Assembly (NCBI GenBank): GCA_934203075.1 | Contig: CAKPYT010000016.1 | Location: forward strand, 1-14,255 | Direction: 5' to 3' | DNA length: 14,255 nucleotides | Source: an uncultured Clostridia bacterium | Lineage (GTDB): Bacteria > Bacillota > Clostridia > Christensenellales > CAG-314 | In this document: one piece after another, positions 1 through 7,227 of the stretch | Numbering within the stretch: the first letter of the stretch is position 1 | Layout of the letters: each line of letters begins with the position of its first letter | Notes under the pieces: generated by a model | What the model saw: the letters and a program-made list of their open reading frames with translations, nothing else | The model's database searches: none | Told to the model about the DNA's origin: nothing | Program-made: the position numbers and the translations under genes

Positions 1-88
1 CCTTGCCGGCAGCGGAGGAGAGAGGGGAGAGTAAGGGAAAAAGGGAGAAAAAAGGCGAAAAAAAGTTAAAAAAGATTGAAGAAAAAGA

Positions 89-117
89 TTGACATAGAAG
101 ATAGGTAGTGGTAATAT
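89..117 (+). promoter_or_regulatory. Sigma-A promoter of the 16S unit
   Basis: A -35 box TTGACA (89-94) and a -10 box TAATAT (112-117) are separated by exactly 17 bp, which is a near-perfect vegetative promoter. The preceding 40-88 is A-rich and could act as an UP element, as in many rRNA promoters (inference). Transcription would start near 124. Only one such promoter is visible, whereas rRNA operons often carry tandem promoters; a second could lie left of the window. Confidence 0.85.
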
Positions 118-123
118 ATAAAG

Positions 124-235
124 GCTGTCGACGACAGCAGGAAGCTTGAAAACAGAATAGAAGTACAATTAAACACAGTCAATTTAAATTTTAGCCAGCG
201 GTTCGGAAACGAACCGATGTATGAAAGTCAGTATT
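124..235 (+). other. 16S leader with hairpins and possible boxA
   Basis: The transcribed leader begins with a hairpin at the predicted start (GCTGTC 124-129 / GACAGC 133-138). It then carries the 5' arm of the 16S processing stem (144-166). A 7-bp hairpin with a GAAA tetraloop follows (CGGTTCG 199-205 / CGAACCG 210-216). The stretch CTTGAAAACAG (145-155) resembles the CTTTGAAAAC sequence of Firmicute rRNA leaders that is linked to boxA antitermination. The hairpins are seen directly; the boxA role is an inference. Confidence 0.55.
144..166 (+). other. 5' arm of the 16S processing stem
   Basis: Bases 152-166 (ACAGAATAGAAGTAC) are complementary to 1850-1864 with one mismatch. GCTTG at 144-148 pairs with CAAGC at 1867-1871 across a small internal loop. 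AACAC at 172-176 can also pair with GTGTT at 1841-1845. This long pairing around the gene is the expected substrate for RNase III-type cleavage of pre-16S RNA (established for Bacillus and E. coli). Confidence 0.8.
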
Positions 236-1750
<1,515 letters not shown>

Positions 1751-1871
1751 GGGAGTAGGAGAAATCCTACGGTCGACGCGTAGAGATACGTGAAAAGAGA
1801 GAGTCGGCTCTCGAGAGAAACCGACGAAACACAAAAGAAAGTGTTGAAAGTACGTCTATTCTGTAGCAAGC
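1751..1871 (+). other. 16S trailer: GNRA hairpins and 3' stem arm
   Basis: Straight after the 16S end lies a 6-bp hairpin with a GAAA loop (GTAGGA 1755-1760 / TCCTAC 1765-1770). Next is a 4-bp hairpin with a GAGA loop (1779-1790), then a stem GTCGG 1803-1807 / CCGAC 1821-1825 enclosing the palindrome CTCTCGAGAG (1808-1817). Bases 1850-1871 are the 3' arm of the processing stem. I found no tRNA-like fold or TTCGANTC T-loop, and no 23S start, in this spacer. Confidence 0.75.
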
Positions 1872-1876
1872 AACCG

Positions 1877-1903
1877 AATCATCCTTACGGATGATTTTTT
1901 TTT
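1877..1903 (+). terminator. Intrinsic terminator of the 16S unit
   Basis: A perfect 8-bp stem AATCATCC (1877-1884) / GGATGATT (1889-1896) with a TTAC loop runs directly into nine T residues (1895-1903). It begins six bases after the 3' processing arm, so it closes the transcription unit immediately after 16S. Confidence 0.85.
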
Positions 1904-2102
1904 GTCCTTTTTTCCTCGTCTTCCCAAAGTTCCGGCCTCCGGCCTCTTTTCCGATCCTTCCCGCCTCCTCCCCCCAAGAATCCAAGCCCCCCTCAAGAAT
2001 CCGGTTCCCCAAGAAAACCTCTCCCAAAAAGGAGGACGGATTTCCGAAGCAGAAAAAATTGAAAAAAACTTGAAAAAATTCAAAAAAGTGCCGACGAAAC
2101 AG
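1904..2102. other. Non-coding spacer, pyrimidine-rich then A-rich
   Basis: No gene is supported here. Roughly 1904-2030 is strongly C/T-rich on the plus strand, with a short tandem CCGGCCT (around 1933-1946), and 2030-2100 is A-rich. An open frame crosses the stretch in phase with the downstream gene, but its residues are low-complexity and it has no ribosome site. Confidence 0.5.
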
Positions 2103-2131
2103 TTTACAGAAACAGAAATGGAATATATAAT
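2103..2131 (+). promoter_or_regulatory. Sigma-A promoter of the acidic zinc-ribbon gene
   Basis: TTTACA (2103-2108) and a perfect TATAAT (2126-2131) are separated by 17 bp. The predicted start near 2138 gives a leader of about 20 nt carrying the ribosome site, which supports the ATG at 2160 over upstream in-frame starts. Confidence 0.75.
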
Positions 2132-2159
2132 AAGCACGCATTTTAGAGAGAGGTGCCTT

Positions 2160-2651
2160 ATGGGAAAAATTCATTATATTAAATGCCCCAGATGTGAATT
2201 GAATTATATTGACGCACGTCAGGATATGTGCGATGTTTGTAAAGAAGAATTAGGAAAACCGATTAACGAACCGTACGAAGAAGAAGAAAGGGAACTTTGT
2301 CCCCTCTGCAAACAGAACTACCTGAACTACGGGGAAGAGATTTGCGAACAGTGCGCTTCGGAAAAGGCCGAAAACCCAGAAGAGGATGAAGGCTGGCGCA
2401 ACTATCTGGACGAAGAAGACGTCGTGGACGAGGAAGAGGACGAAATGCTGCCGCTGGAAGGGCTGCAGGATGAAGAACTGAACGAAGTTTACGACGAGGA
2501 AGAAAAGGATAGTTATACCGGAGAGAACACTTCTGCTCAGGAAAAGTATCAGGACGACTTTGAAGACGTTTTCGTGGACGATTACGACGAGGACGAAGAG
2601 GACGAAGAAGACGAAAACGAAGACGACGAAGAGGACGAGGACGACGAATAA
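2160..2651 (+). CDS. Acidic zinc-ribbon-like protein, function unknown
   Basis: The 163-residue product has two compact four-cysteine motifs of zinc-ribbon type: C9-x2-C12 with C24-x2-C27, and C47-x2-C50 with C62-x2-C65. From about residue 72 to the end it is dominated by Asp and Glu, with the last 25 residues almost entirely acidic and no membrane segment. I infer a soluble zinc-binding protein with a disordered polyanionic tail; such tails often bind basic proteins or mimic nucleic acid. I do not recognise a named family. The start at 2160 follows an AGAGAGGTG ribosome site and sits about 20 nt behind a consensus promoter. It is a single-gene unit with its own terminator, next to the 16S unit. 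Binding of zinc and any RNA or ribosome link are untested inferences. Confidence 0.8.
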   Translation: MGKIHYIKCPRCELNYIDARQDMCDVCKEELGKPINEPYEEEERELCPLCKQNYLNYGEEICEQCASEKAENPEEDEGWRNYLDEEDVVDEEEDEMLPLEGLQDEELNEVYDEEEKDSYTGENTSAQEKYQDDFEDVFVDDYDEDEEDEEDENEDDEEDEDDE

Positions 2652-2680
2652 AAGAACGAGAATATTTCGGATCGAAACAA

Positions 2681-2707
2681 AAAAGCGACTGCGGTCGCTT
2701 TTTTTTT
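2681..2707 (+). terminator. Intrinsic terminator after the acidic protein gene
   Basis: Stem AAAAGCGAC (2681-2689) / GTCGCTTTT (2694-2702) with a TGCG loop leads into a run of nine T residues ending at 2707. Complementarity continues outward (CGAAAC near 2673, GTTTCG near 2708), so the structure is long and could also act on the opposite strand. Confidence 0.85.
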
Positions 2708-2770
2708 GTTTCGAAATCGTTTGCGGCAATTTCTACGGCTAAAACGGCGCCAAGCGGGAATAATGCTATT

Positions 2771-3016
2771 ATGAGAAAAAAGACGATGGACGTACAGGAA
2801 ATTAAAAACAAAATTCTTTCTCTCGTCGGGACGGAGTTGAAAGTGCGGTATAATAAGGGGCGCAACCGTATCGTGCAGTATCGAGGAGTGATTACGGAGG
2901 TATACCCTTGCGTATTTGTGGTAAAGGTGCGGGACGAAGTGTTCGAAACGCTTACGTGTTCGTATCAGGAAGTGCTTTGCGGGGAAGTGCGTTTTTGTTT
3001 GCCAAAGTTGGTATAA
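2771..3016 (+). CDS. veg: Veg family protein
   Basis: This 81-residue protein matches the Veg (DUF1021) family: the core residues NKGRNRIVQYRGVITEVYP, then VFVVKV and SYQEVL, align with the B. subtilis Veg pattern [21 protein letters not shown]...SYADIL. Family members are about 75-90 residues. In B. subtilis Veg is very strongly expressed and has been linked to biofilm gene control and spore outgrowth; its biochemical role is unclear. The ATG at 2771 gives the usual family length. An in-frame ATG at 2786 is possible, because neither start has a strong ribosome site and a TATTAT box overlaps 2767-2772. Position before a LysM gene and ispE matches the arrangement I recall from Clostridia. Confidence 0.85.
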   Translation: MRKKTMDVQEIKNKILSLVGTELKVRYNKGRNRIVQYRGVITEVYPCVFVVKVRDEVFETLTCSYQEVLCGEVRFCLPKLV

Positions 3017-3039
3017 CGCCGGGGAGCGGGGCATAAGAT
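3011..3039 (+). promoter_or_regulatory. Possible sigma-E promoter for the SipL-like gene
   Basis: GTATAAC (3011-3017) and CATAAGAT (3032-3039) are exactly 14 bp apart. They partly match the B. subtilis sigma-E pattern (-35 with ATA core, -10 CATACAnT; 6 of 8 at -10). The mother-cell role expected of the downstream protein fits. The match is weak, so this is tentative. Confidence 0.35.
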
Positions 3040-3071
3040 ACACTGTTATTGAAGCGAAGAGGGGGTATCGT

Positions 3072-4556
3072 ATGAAACCGATGTATCAAAGCGTTTCGGC
3101 GGATCGTAATTGTTTTTTAGAGAACACACAGGTGGTGTTGCAGGTGAAAATCGCAACGAAGGACCTGCAGGTGGAGCGCGTGTTGGGCGTGCGTTGCACG
3201 GCGGACGTTACCTCCTACGAATGCCTGGAGGGCAGCGTCGTTTTTTTAGGCAAAGCACATTATAAATTATTGGTCTGGGGCGACGGGCGAATGGAGAGCC
3301 TGAACTATCATGCAGACTTTTCGGATAAGATCGAACATCCGTCCCTTACGCCGCAAAGCAAGCCGGAATTTCGCGTGCAGCCGGTAGACGTGCGTATTCG
3401 CAGCGTTTCCGACGGCGAAATCGTGGTGGATAGCGTACTATCGGTGGATTTGTATCAAACGGAAAGAACTTCGGCCGACGTGCTGACGGATTGCGAAGAA
3501 GTGTGCTGCAAGCACGCGCCGCAAAGAACCTATACGCAGAGAAAAATCGAAGGGCAATTCGAAACAGAATATCGTGCAGCATTGCATAAGGACGTGTCGA
3601 AAGTTTTGTTTGCCGAAAGCGGTGTGGATATCACTTCCGTTTCGACACAGACGGATAGCGTCCTCCTTGCGGGCAGTACTTATACCTATCTGGCCTTTTT
3701 GACGCCGGAAGGAGAGATCGAAACGGAGATTTTCGAAGTGCCGTATACGGAAGAAGTTTCTGCCGTCGGCGCTACCACGGAAAGTGTCGCAAACGTTTTT
3801 GCAAGAACGGACGGAACGAAAGTACAGTTGGACCTCGGAGAGAATACGTCGACGTTGTCCTTCCAGGTGAAGGTGGTGGTTTCCGGACGTGTCACCCTGA
3901 CCTGCCCGGTAGATTCGGTGGAAGACGCCTACAGCCTGACGCACGGTATTTCTTTGGAGACGCAGACACTGGAAAGTACCCGAAACGTGACCTTTCTTTC
4001 CGTAGCGGGCAAGGCAGAAGGGAATGTGGAAGTAGAAGAAGCGCTGATCGGACAACGGCCTTCGAGCTTTTTGAACCCCTGTGTGACGGTGGTGGAAGCC
4101 AAACCGTTTGAGAACAGCGTTGTGACGGAAGGTGTTTTGACCGGATACGTGGTTTACGGCGGAGAACAGCCGCAAAGCGTCCCGGCGGAAATTCCTTTCC
4201 GCATCGTGTCGGAAGTGCAGGACGTCACACCGACGTGTCGGGTGGAAGCAACGGGCACGGTGACCGACGTCGTATGCCGTAAGGGGGTAAACGGGGCGGA
4301 AATCGTTGCCGTGATGAAATTGCAACTGAACGTATCCTGCCCGGAACAGACGGTCGTTGCGACGGATTGCATTTCCGGAGAGGAAAAAACACCTTCCGGG
4401 GCGGCAATCGAGGTGTTCTTCGGCAGAAAGGGGCAAACGCTGTGGGAGGTTTGCAAAACGTTGAATGCGACGGAGGAGGAGATTCTGGAGTGTAATCCGT
4501 CTCTGCAGTTACCCCTGCAGGGTGGCGAACGCATTCTGATTTACCGTAAAGCTTAA
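3072..4556 (+). CDS. DUF3794 and LysM protein, SipL-like
   Basis: The protein has 494 residues and no signal peptide or membrane span. Most of its length is beta-rich with DUF3794-type repeats (for example the YVVYGGEQPQSVPAEIPF stretch near residue 360). It ends in one LysM domain at about 451-494 (GQTLWEVCKTLNATEEEILECNPS ... GERILIY). DUF3794 plus a C-terminal LysM is the architecture of C. difficile SipL, a mother-cell protein that ties the coat to the forespore by binding SpoIVA through its LysM domain. A similar role is inferred here from architecture, size and the neighbouring veg and ispE genes. The ATG at 3072 follows a clear AGAGGGGG ribosome site (about 3058-3065). An alternative is a general LysM spore-coat protein. 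Confidence 0.75.
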   Translation: MKPMYQSVSADRNCFLENTQVVLQVKIATKDLQVERVLGVRCTADVTSYECLEGSVVFLGKAHYKLLVWGDGRMESLNYHADFSDKIEHPSLTPQSKPEFRVQPVDVRIRSVSDGEIVVDSVLSVDLYQTERTSADVLTDCEEVCCKHAPQRTYTQRKIEGQFETEYRAALHKDVSKVLFAESGVDITSVSTQTDSVLLAGSTYTYLAFLTPEGEIETEIFEVPYTEEVSAVGATTESVANVFARTDGTKVQLDLGENTSTLSFQVKVVVSGRVTLTCPVDSVEDAYSLTHGISLETQTLESTRNVTFLSVAGKAEGNVEVEEALIGQRPSSFLNPCVTVVEAKPFENSVVTEGVLTGYVVYGGEQPQSVPAEIPFRIVSEVQDVTPTCRVEATGTVTDVVCRKGVNGAEIVAVMKLQLNVSCPEQTVVATDCISGEEKTPSGAAIEVFFGRKGQTLWEVCKTLNATEEEILECNPSLQLPLQGGERILIYRKA

Positions 4557-4573
4557 GAAAAACGCCTTAGTGC

Positions 4574-4602
4574 TTGCGAAAACAGAAAAAATAGGGTATG
4601 AT
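4574..4602 (+). promoter_or_regulatory. Sigma-A promoter of ispE
   Basis: TTGCGA (4574-4579) and TATGAT (4597-4602) lie 17 bp apart, upstream of the ATG at 4635 with transcription expected near 4609. The -10 box sits inside a 12-bp inverted repeat, which suggests either operator control or a 5' hairpin. Confidence 0.65.
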
Positions 4603-4621
4603 GTTAAGAAACATTATACCC
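4594..4621. repeat. Inverted repeat over the ispE -10 box
   Basis: Arms GGGTATGATGTT (4594-4605) and AACATTATACCC (4610-4621) are complementary at 11 of 12 positions, with a 4-base AAGA centre. It overlaps the -10 box and the predicted start site, which is a position typical of a repressor operator. No regulator can be named from the sequence. Confidence 0.7.
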
Positions 4622-4634
4622 TTTTGAGGTTTTC

Positions 4635-5507
4635 ATGAAGCGCCTTGGCTGTAAAATTAACGCAAAACTGAATCTTTCGCTGAACGTATTCCCGAAGAGG
4701 GAGGACGGGTTTCACCCTGTGGAAAGCGTGGTGGCAAGCCTGAACATCAGCGACGTGGTGATTCTTTCGCAAAGAAGCGATCGGCGTGTGTTTGTGAATA
4801 TGAACACGCATAAAATCACCGAAAAAAACACGGCTTTGCGCGTGGCAAAACTGATGGTGCGAACCTACGACTTGCCGGGTGTGGACATTTTTTTGCATAA
4901 GACCATTCCCGTCATGGGCGGGCTTGGCGGTTCGTCTGCGGATGCTGCCGGCACCATGGCGGCACTTGCCAGAATGTATCGCCTGCCTTGGAACGAAACG
5001 TTTTACTCTATCGCAAACCAGATCGGAAGCGATATTTGCTATATGCTGAAGGGTGGTTTTGCTACGCTTTCCGGCAGGGGCGAAAAGGTGGAGCCCTTTC
5101 CGGCGGACGTGACGCTTCCGTTGGTGATGGTAAAACCTTCGAAAGGTCTTTCCAGTGCAAGGGTATACGAGCAGTTCGATGCCATGGAAACCCCACCCGT
5201 GTTATTGGATTGTTCCGCATTGCGGCAGGCTCTGCAGGCGGGAGATATGCAAGGAATCGCAGAGAACATCGGCAACTCTTTGCAGGATCCGGCGTGCGTG
5301 TTGTATCCGCAGTTATGCACCAGTATCGGGCATCTGCAGCGTTTGCCGGTGCGAAAAGTCTGGATGACGGGAAGCGGAAGTTGCCTCTTTTTGCTTTGCT
5401 ATTCGGTGGATCAATCCAAAGAAATCGTAGAGCGGCTGCGTAAATTCGGCATTTATGCAAAGTATTGCCGCACAGAACAGAACGGATTGACCTATCTGGA
5501 AGAATGA
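4635..5507 (+). CDS. ispE: 4-diphosphocytidyl-2-C-methyl-D-erythritol kinase
   Basis: IspE phosphorylates the 2-hydroxyl of CDP-methylerythritol using ATP, in the cytoplasmic non-mevalonate (MEP) pathway to isoprenoid precursors. The 290-residue length is typical. GHMP-kinase signatures are present: an N-terminal INAKLNLSL with a conserved Lys at 11, the glycine-rich ATP loop PVMGGLGGSSADAA at 92-105, the GSD motif with the catalytic Asp at 133, and the C-terminal MTGSGSCLF loop. The ATG at 4635 follows GAGG at 4625-4628. The gene has its own promoter and is followed by a terminator, so it is probably transcribed alone. Its location between a LysM/DUF3794 gene and spoIIR matches the order I recall from other Clostridia. 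Confidence 0.95.
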   Translation: MKRLGCKINAKLNLSLNVFPKREDGFHPVESVVASLNISDVVILSQRSDRRVFVNMNTHKITEKNTALRVAKLMVRTYDLPGVDIFLHKTIPVMGGLGGSSADAAGTMAALARMYRLPWNETFYSIANQIGSDICYMLKGGFATLSGRGEKVEPFPADVTLPLVMVKPSKGLSSARVYEQFDAMETPPVLLDCSALRQALQAGDMQGIAENIGNSLQDPACVLYPQLCTSIGHLQRLPVRKVWMTGSGSCLFLLCYSVDQSKEIVERLRKFGIYAKYCRTEQNGLTYLEE

Positions 5508-5534
5508 GAAAACATTTTGGAGAATTTCCGCCTT

Positions 5535-5548
5535 CGACGCAAGCGTCG
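5535..5548 (+). repeat. Small perfect inverted repeat after ispE
   Basis: CGACGC (5535-5540) and GCGTCG (5543-5548) form a compact hairpin around AA. It has no T-run and lies before the stronger terminator at 5619. Its role is unknown. Confidence 0.5.
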
Positions 5549-5618
5549 GTTCCGAATCGGGCCGTTGCTTGAAGTTTTCGATACGGGAAAACCGAAAAAG
5601 AAACAGAAACGAAAAACC

Positions 5619-5652
5619 AAAAGCGCAAAACCGAAAAGTTTTTGCGCTTTTT
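5619..5652 (+). terminator. Intrinsic terminator after ispE
   Basis: The 12-bp stem AAAAGCGCAAAA (5619-5630) / TTTTGCGCTTTT (5640-5651) has a 9-nt loop and a trailing T-run. It separates ispE from spoIIR. The symmetric A and T tracts mean it could work on either strand. Confidence 0.75.
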
Positions 5653-5676
5653 GCGTATCGTCCCGCAAGAATGCGT

Positions 5677-5705
5677 CAATACTGAAACTACAATACGGAA
5701 ACAAT
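5677..5705 (+). promoter_or_regulatory. Possible sigma-F promoter of spoIIR
   Basis: GGAAACAAT (5697-5705) fits the B. subtilis sigma-F -10 pattern GGnrAnAHT at every position. Fifteen bases upstream is CAATA (5677-5681), a partial match to the -35 pattern GYWTA. B. subtilis spoIIR is transcribed by sigma-F, so the position is right, but the -35 is weak. Confidence 0.45.
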
Positions 5706-5723
5706 CGGGATGCGAGGTGTAGT

Positions 5724-6257
5724 ATGAAAAAGGGTATCATTCTTGGGATCGTCTTTCTTTTGGCTATCTGCTTTTTGTTGCCGCAACAACAGCCGCAATC
5801 GGAATTTTTAAGGATACATATTCGGGCGAACAGCAACGACAAGACGGATCAAGCCGTAAAATACCGCGTGAAGGAAGCCGTTGTAAACTATCTTGCTCCG
5901 TTTCTCTCCACGTGTGCGGACAAGGAGCAGGCCCAGCGCACGGTAGAACTGCAGGCAGAAGGAATCCGTGCCGTGGCAGAGCAGGTGTTGAAGGAGAACG
6001 GATTCTCTTACGGGGCAAAAGTGGAATTGAAGACGGAATCCTTCCCCACCCGCAGTTACGACGGGTTTGTTCTGGAACAGGGGGTATACGATGCCCTCAT
6101 CGTGTCGCTTGGCAGCGGAACAGGGGATAATTGGTGGTGCGTGGTGTATCCTCCGTTGTGCTTTGTCGGCGGAGAGTTAAACGGAAGCAATCGGATACGA
6201 TACAAATCCAAATTGTTGGAATTGATTGAAAAGTTTCGTGCGGGGACAGAGAGCTAG
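5724..6257 (+). CDS. spoIIR: Stage II sporulation protein R
   Basis: SpoIIR is secreted from the forespore into the intermembrane space, where it triggers the SpoIIGA protease to activate pro-sigma-E in the mother cell. The 177-residue product starts with a hydrophobic signal segment (about 4-19). It continues with the family hallmark FLRIHIRANSNDKTDQAVK, then FPTRSYDGFVLEQGVYDALIV, and ends with the diagnostic NWWCVVYPPLCF. The ATG at 5724 follows GAGGTG (5714-5719); upstream in-frame codons read through the terminator region and were rejected. A sigma-F-like promoter precedes it and a 12-bp hairpin terminator overlaps its stop codon. SpoIIGA and sigE are not in the window. Confidence 0.95.
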   Translation: MKKGIILGIVFLLAICFLLPQQQPQSEFLRIHIRANSNDKTDQAVKYRVKEAVVNYLAPFLSTCADKEQAQRTVELQAEGIRAVAEQVLKENGFSYGAKVELKTESFPTRSYDGFVLEQGVYDALIVSLGSGTGDNWWCVVYPPLCFVGGELNGSNRIRYKSKLLELIEKFRAGTES

Positions 6258-6288
6258 AAGGAAGCGGAAAAGATCCGCTTCCTTCTTT
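6257..6288 (+). terminator. Terminator after spoIIR
   Basis: Perfect 12-bp stem GAAGGAAGCGGA (6257-6268) / TCCGCTTCCTTC (6274-6285) with loop AAAGA, starting in the last base of the stop codon and followed by a short TTT. The hairpin is strong but its T-tract is short. Confidence 0.7.
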
Positions 6289-6553
6289 GCATTTTTCGAG
6301 GCGCAGGATACCGACGGTGAATCTCAAACGGAAGAGAATCCTGGTCGGGACGGAAAAAAGAAACCCGCGCGGGAAAGAACCGGCAATTGCCGAAAAGTTT
6401 GTGCTTGGCGCTGCGGGGCGGGTGTCGGCCCCGCGGTTTTTTCTGCCGTATTCGGGGGAAAAGAATCGGCAAGAACACGCGAATATTTGCAGAACGAGTC
6501 CTTTGTTCATAAAAGAGGAGCAACTGCACACACTGCATAAAAAAGGAGGAACT
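6289..6553 (+). other. sleB leader region with hairpins
   Basis: No gene is supported in these 265 bases. It contains two perfect palindromes, CCCGCGCGGG (6364-6373) and CGGCAATTGCCG (6381-6392). A terminator-like hairpin follows: GCGGGGC 6413-6419 / GCCCCGC 6428-6434, then T-run 6437-6442. The rest is A-rich up to the ribosome site. I saw no well-spaced sigma-G or sigma-A promoter. CATAAAA (6508-6514) resembles a sigma-G -10, but the only good -35 candidate, GAATA at 6481, is 22 bp away. Confidence 0.5.
6413..6442 (+). terminator. Terminator-like hairpin upstream of sleB
   Basis: A 7-bp G/C stem (6413-6419 with 6428-6434) with an 8-nt loop is followed, after GG, by six T residues. It lies about 110 nt before sleB with no gene between it and the spoIIR terminator. 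It may end a small RNA, attenuate a longer leader, or be a second spoIIR terminator. Confidence 0.55.
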
Positions 6554-7219
6554 ATGAAAAAGCGAAGGATTGTTGTGGTGCTGATTGCGCTTTTCCTGCT
6601 GTGCGGTGTGACCGTTTCGGTGGCGCAGGCAGCGACGATCAAGCAAGGCGCAAAAGGCGCACAAGTAAAAGAAATTCAGCAGAAGCTGAAGAACTGGGGA
6701 TACTATTCCGGCGCGGTGGATGGAGTATTCGGAGCACAAACGAAAAAAGCGGTGCAGTATTTCCAACGGAAAAACGGCCTGACGGCGGACGGTATCGTGG
6801 GCAAAGCCACGGCGGATAAACTGGGGATACGGCTTTCCTCTTCCGGAACGACGGCGAACCAGAACGGAAGCGGCGACTTGTATCTTCTGGCACGCTGTAT
6901 TTACGGGGAGGCGCGCGGCGAACCGTACACAGGAAAAGTGGCGGTAGGCGCAGTGATTCTGAACCGCGTAAAGAGCAGCAGTTTTCCAAATTCCGTATCC
7001 GGCGTGATTTATCAGAAGGGTGCGTTTGACGCCGTCAGCGACGGGCAAATCAATTTGGGTACGAACGACGAGTGCCTGCGTGCTGCGCAGGACGCGCTGA
7101 ACGGATGGGATCCGACGTACGGCTGCATTTATTATTATAATCCGAAGACGGCAACGAGCAAATGGATTTTATCGCGTAAGATCGTTGTGACGATCGGCGC
7201 GCACGTCTTTTGTTTGTAG
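6554..7219 (+). CDS. sleB: Spore cortex-lytic enzyme SleB
   Basis: SleB is a lytic transglycosylase that cleaves the muramic-lactam-containing spore cortex during germination. The 221-residue precursor has a basic N-terminus and hydrophobic signal peptide, probably cut after AQA at about 26. A peptidoglycan-binding domain spans about 30-90 (GAQVKEIQQKLKNWGYYSGAVDGVFG ... VQYFQRKNGL). The hydrolase_2 catalytic domain starts at about 108 with YLLARCIYGEARGEPYTGKVAVGAVILNRV; Glu119 in the GEARGE motif is the expected catalytic residue. The ATG at 6554 follows a strong AAGGAGG site. ypeB begins 8 bp downstream, the standard sleB-ypeB operon; YpeB is needed for SleB stability and localisation. The domain set is complete. 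Confidence 0.95.
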   Translation: MKKRRIVVVLIALFLLCGVTVSVAQAATIKQGAKGAQVKEIQQKLKNWGYYSGAVDGVFGAQTKKAVQYFQRKNGLTADGIVGKATADKLGIRLSSSGTTANQNGSGDLYLLARCIYGEARGEPYTGKVAVGAVILNRVKSSSFPNSVSGVIYQKGAFDAVSDGQINLGTNDECLRAAQDALNGWDPTYGCIYYYNPKTATSKWILSRKIVVTIGAHVFCL

Positions 7220-7227
7220 GAGGTAGT

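Noticed and set aside
1751..1876. tRNA or start of 23S in the 16S trailer
   Set aside because: The hairpins there are short GNRA stem-loops with no cloverleaf or T-loop, and a terminator follows at once.
1902..2159. N-terminal extension of the acidic zinc-ribbon gene
   Set aside because: The added residues are low-complexity, the region holds the gene's own promoter (2103-2131), and the clear ribosome site serves 2160.
2575..2650. Repetitive GACGAA/GACGAG units resembling a tandem repeat or CRISPR
   Set aside because: They are Asp/Glu codons in frame with the upstream gene; there are no uniform spacers or repeats.
2250..3043. Minus-strand frames rich in Ser, Phe, Val or Arg
   Set aside because: They are antisense shadows of the GAC/GAA/GAG-rich acidic tail and of veg.
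3438..4436. Long minus-strand frame opposite the SipL-like gene
   Set aside because: Composition is typical of an antisense frame and it has no ribosome site; the plus-strand LysM protein explains the region.
6287..6553. Extended SleB start upstream of 6554
   Set aside because: It would put 89 residues, crossing a terminator hairpin, before a clean signal peptide that has its own AAGGAGG site.
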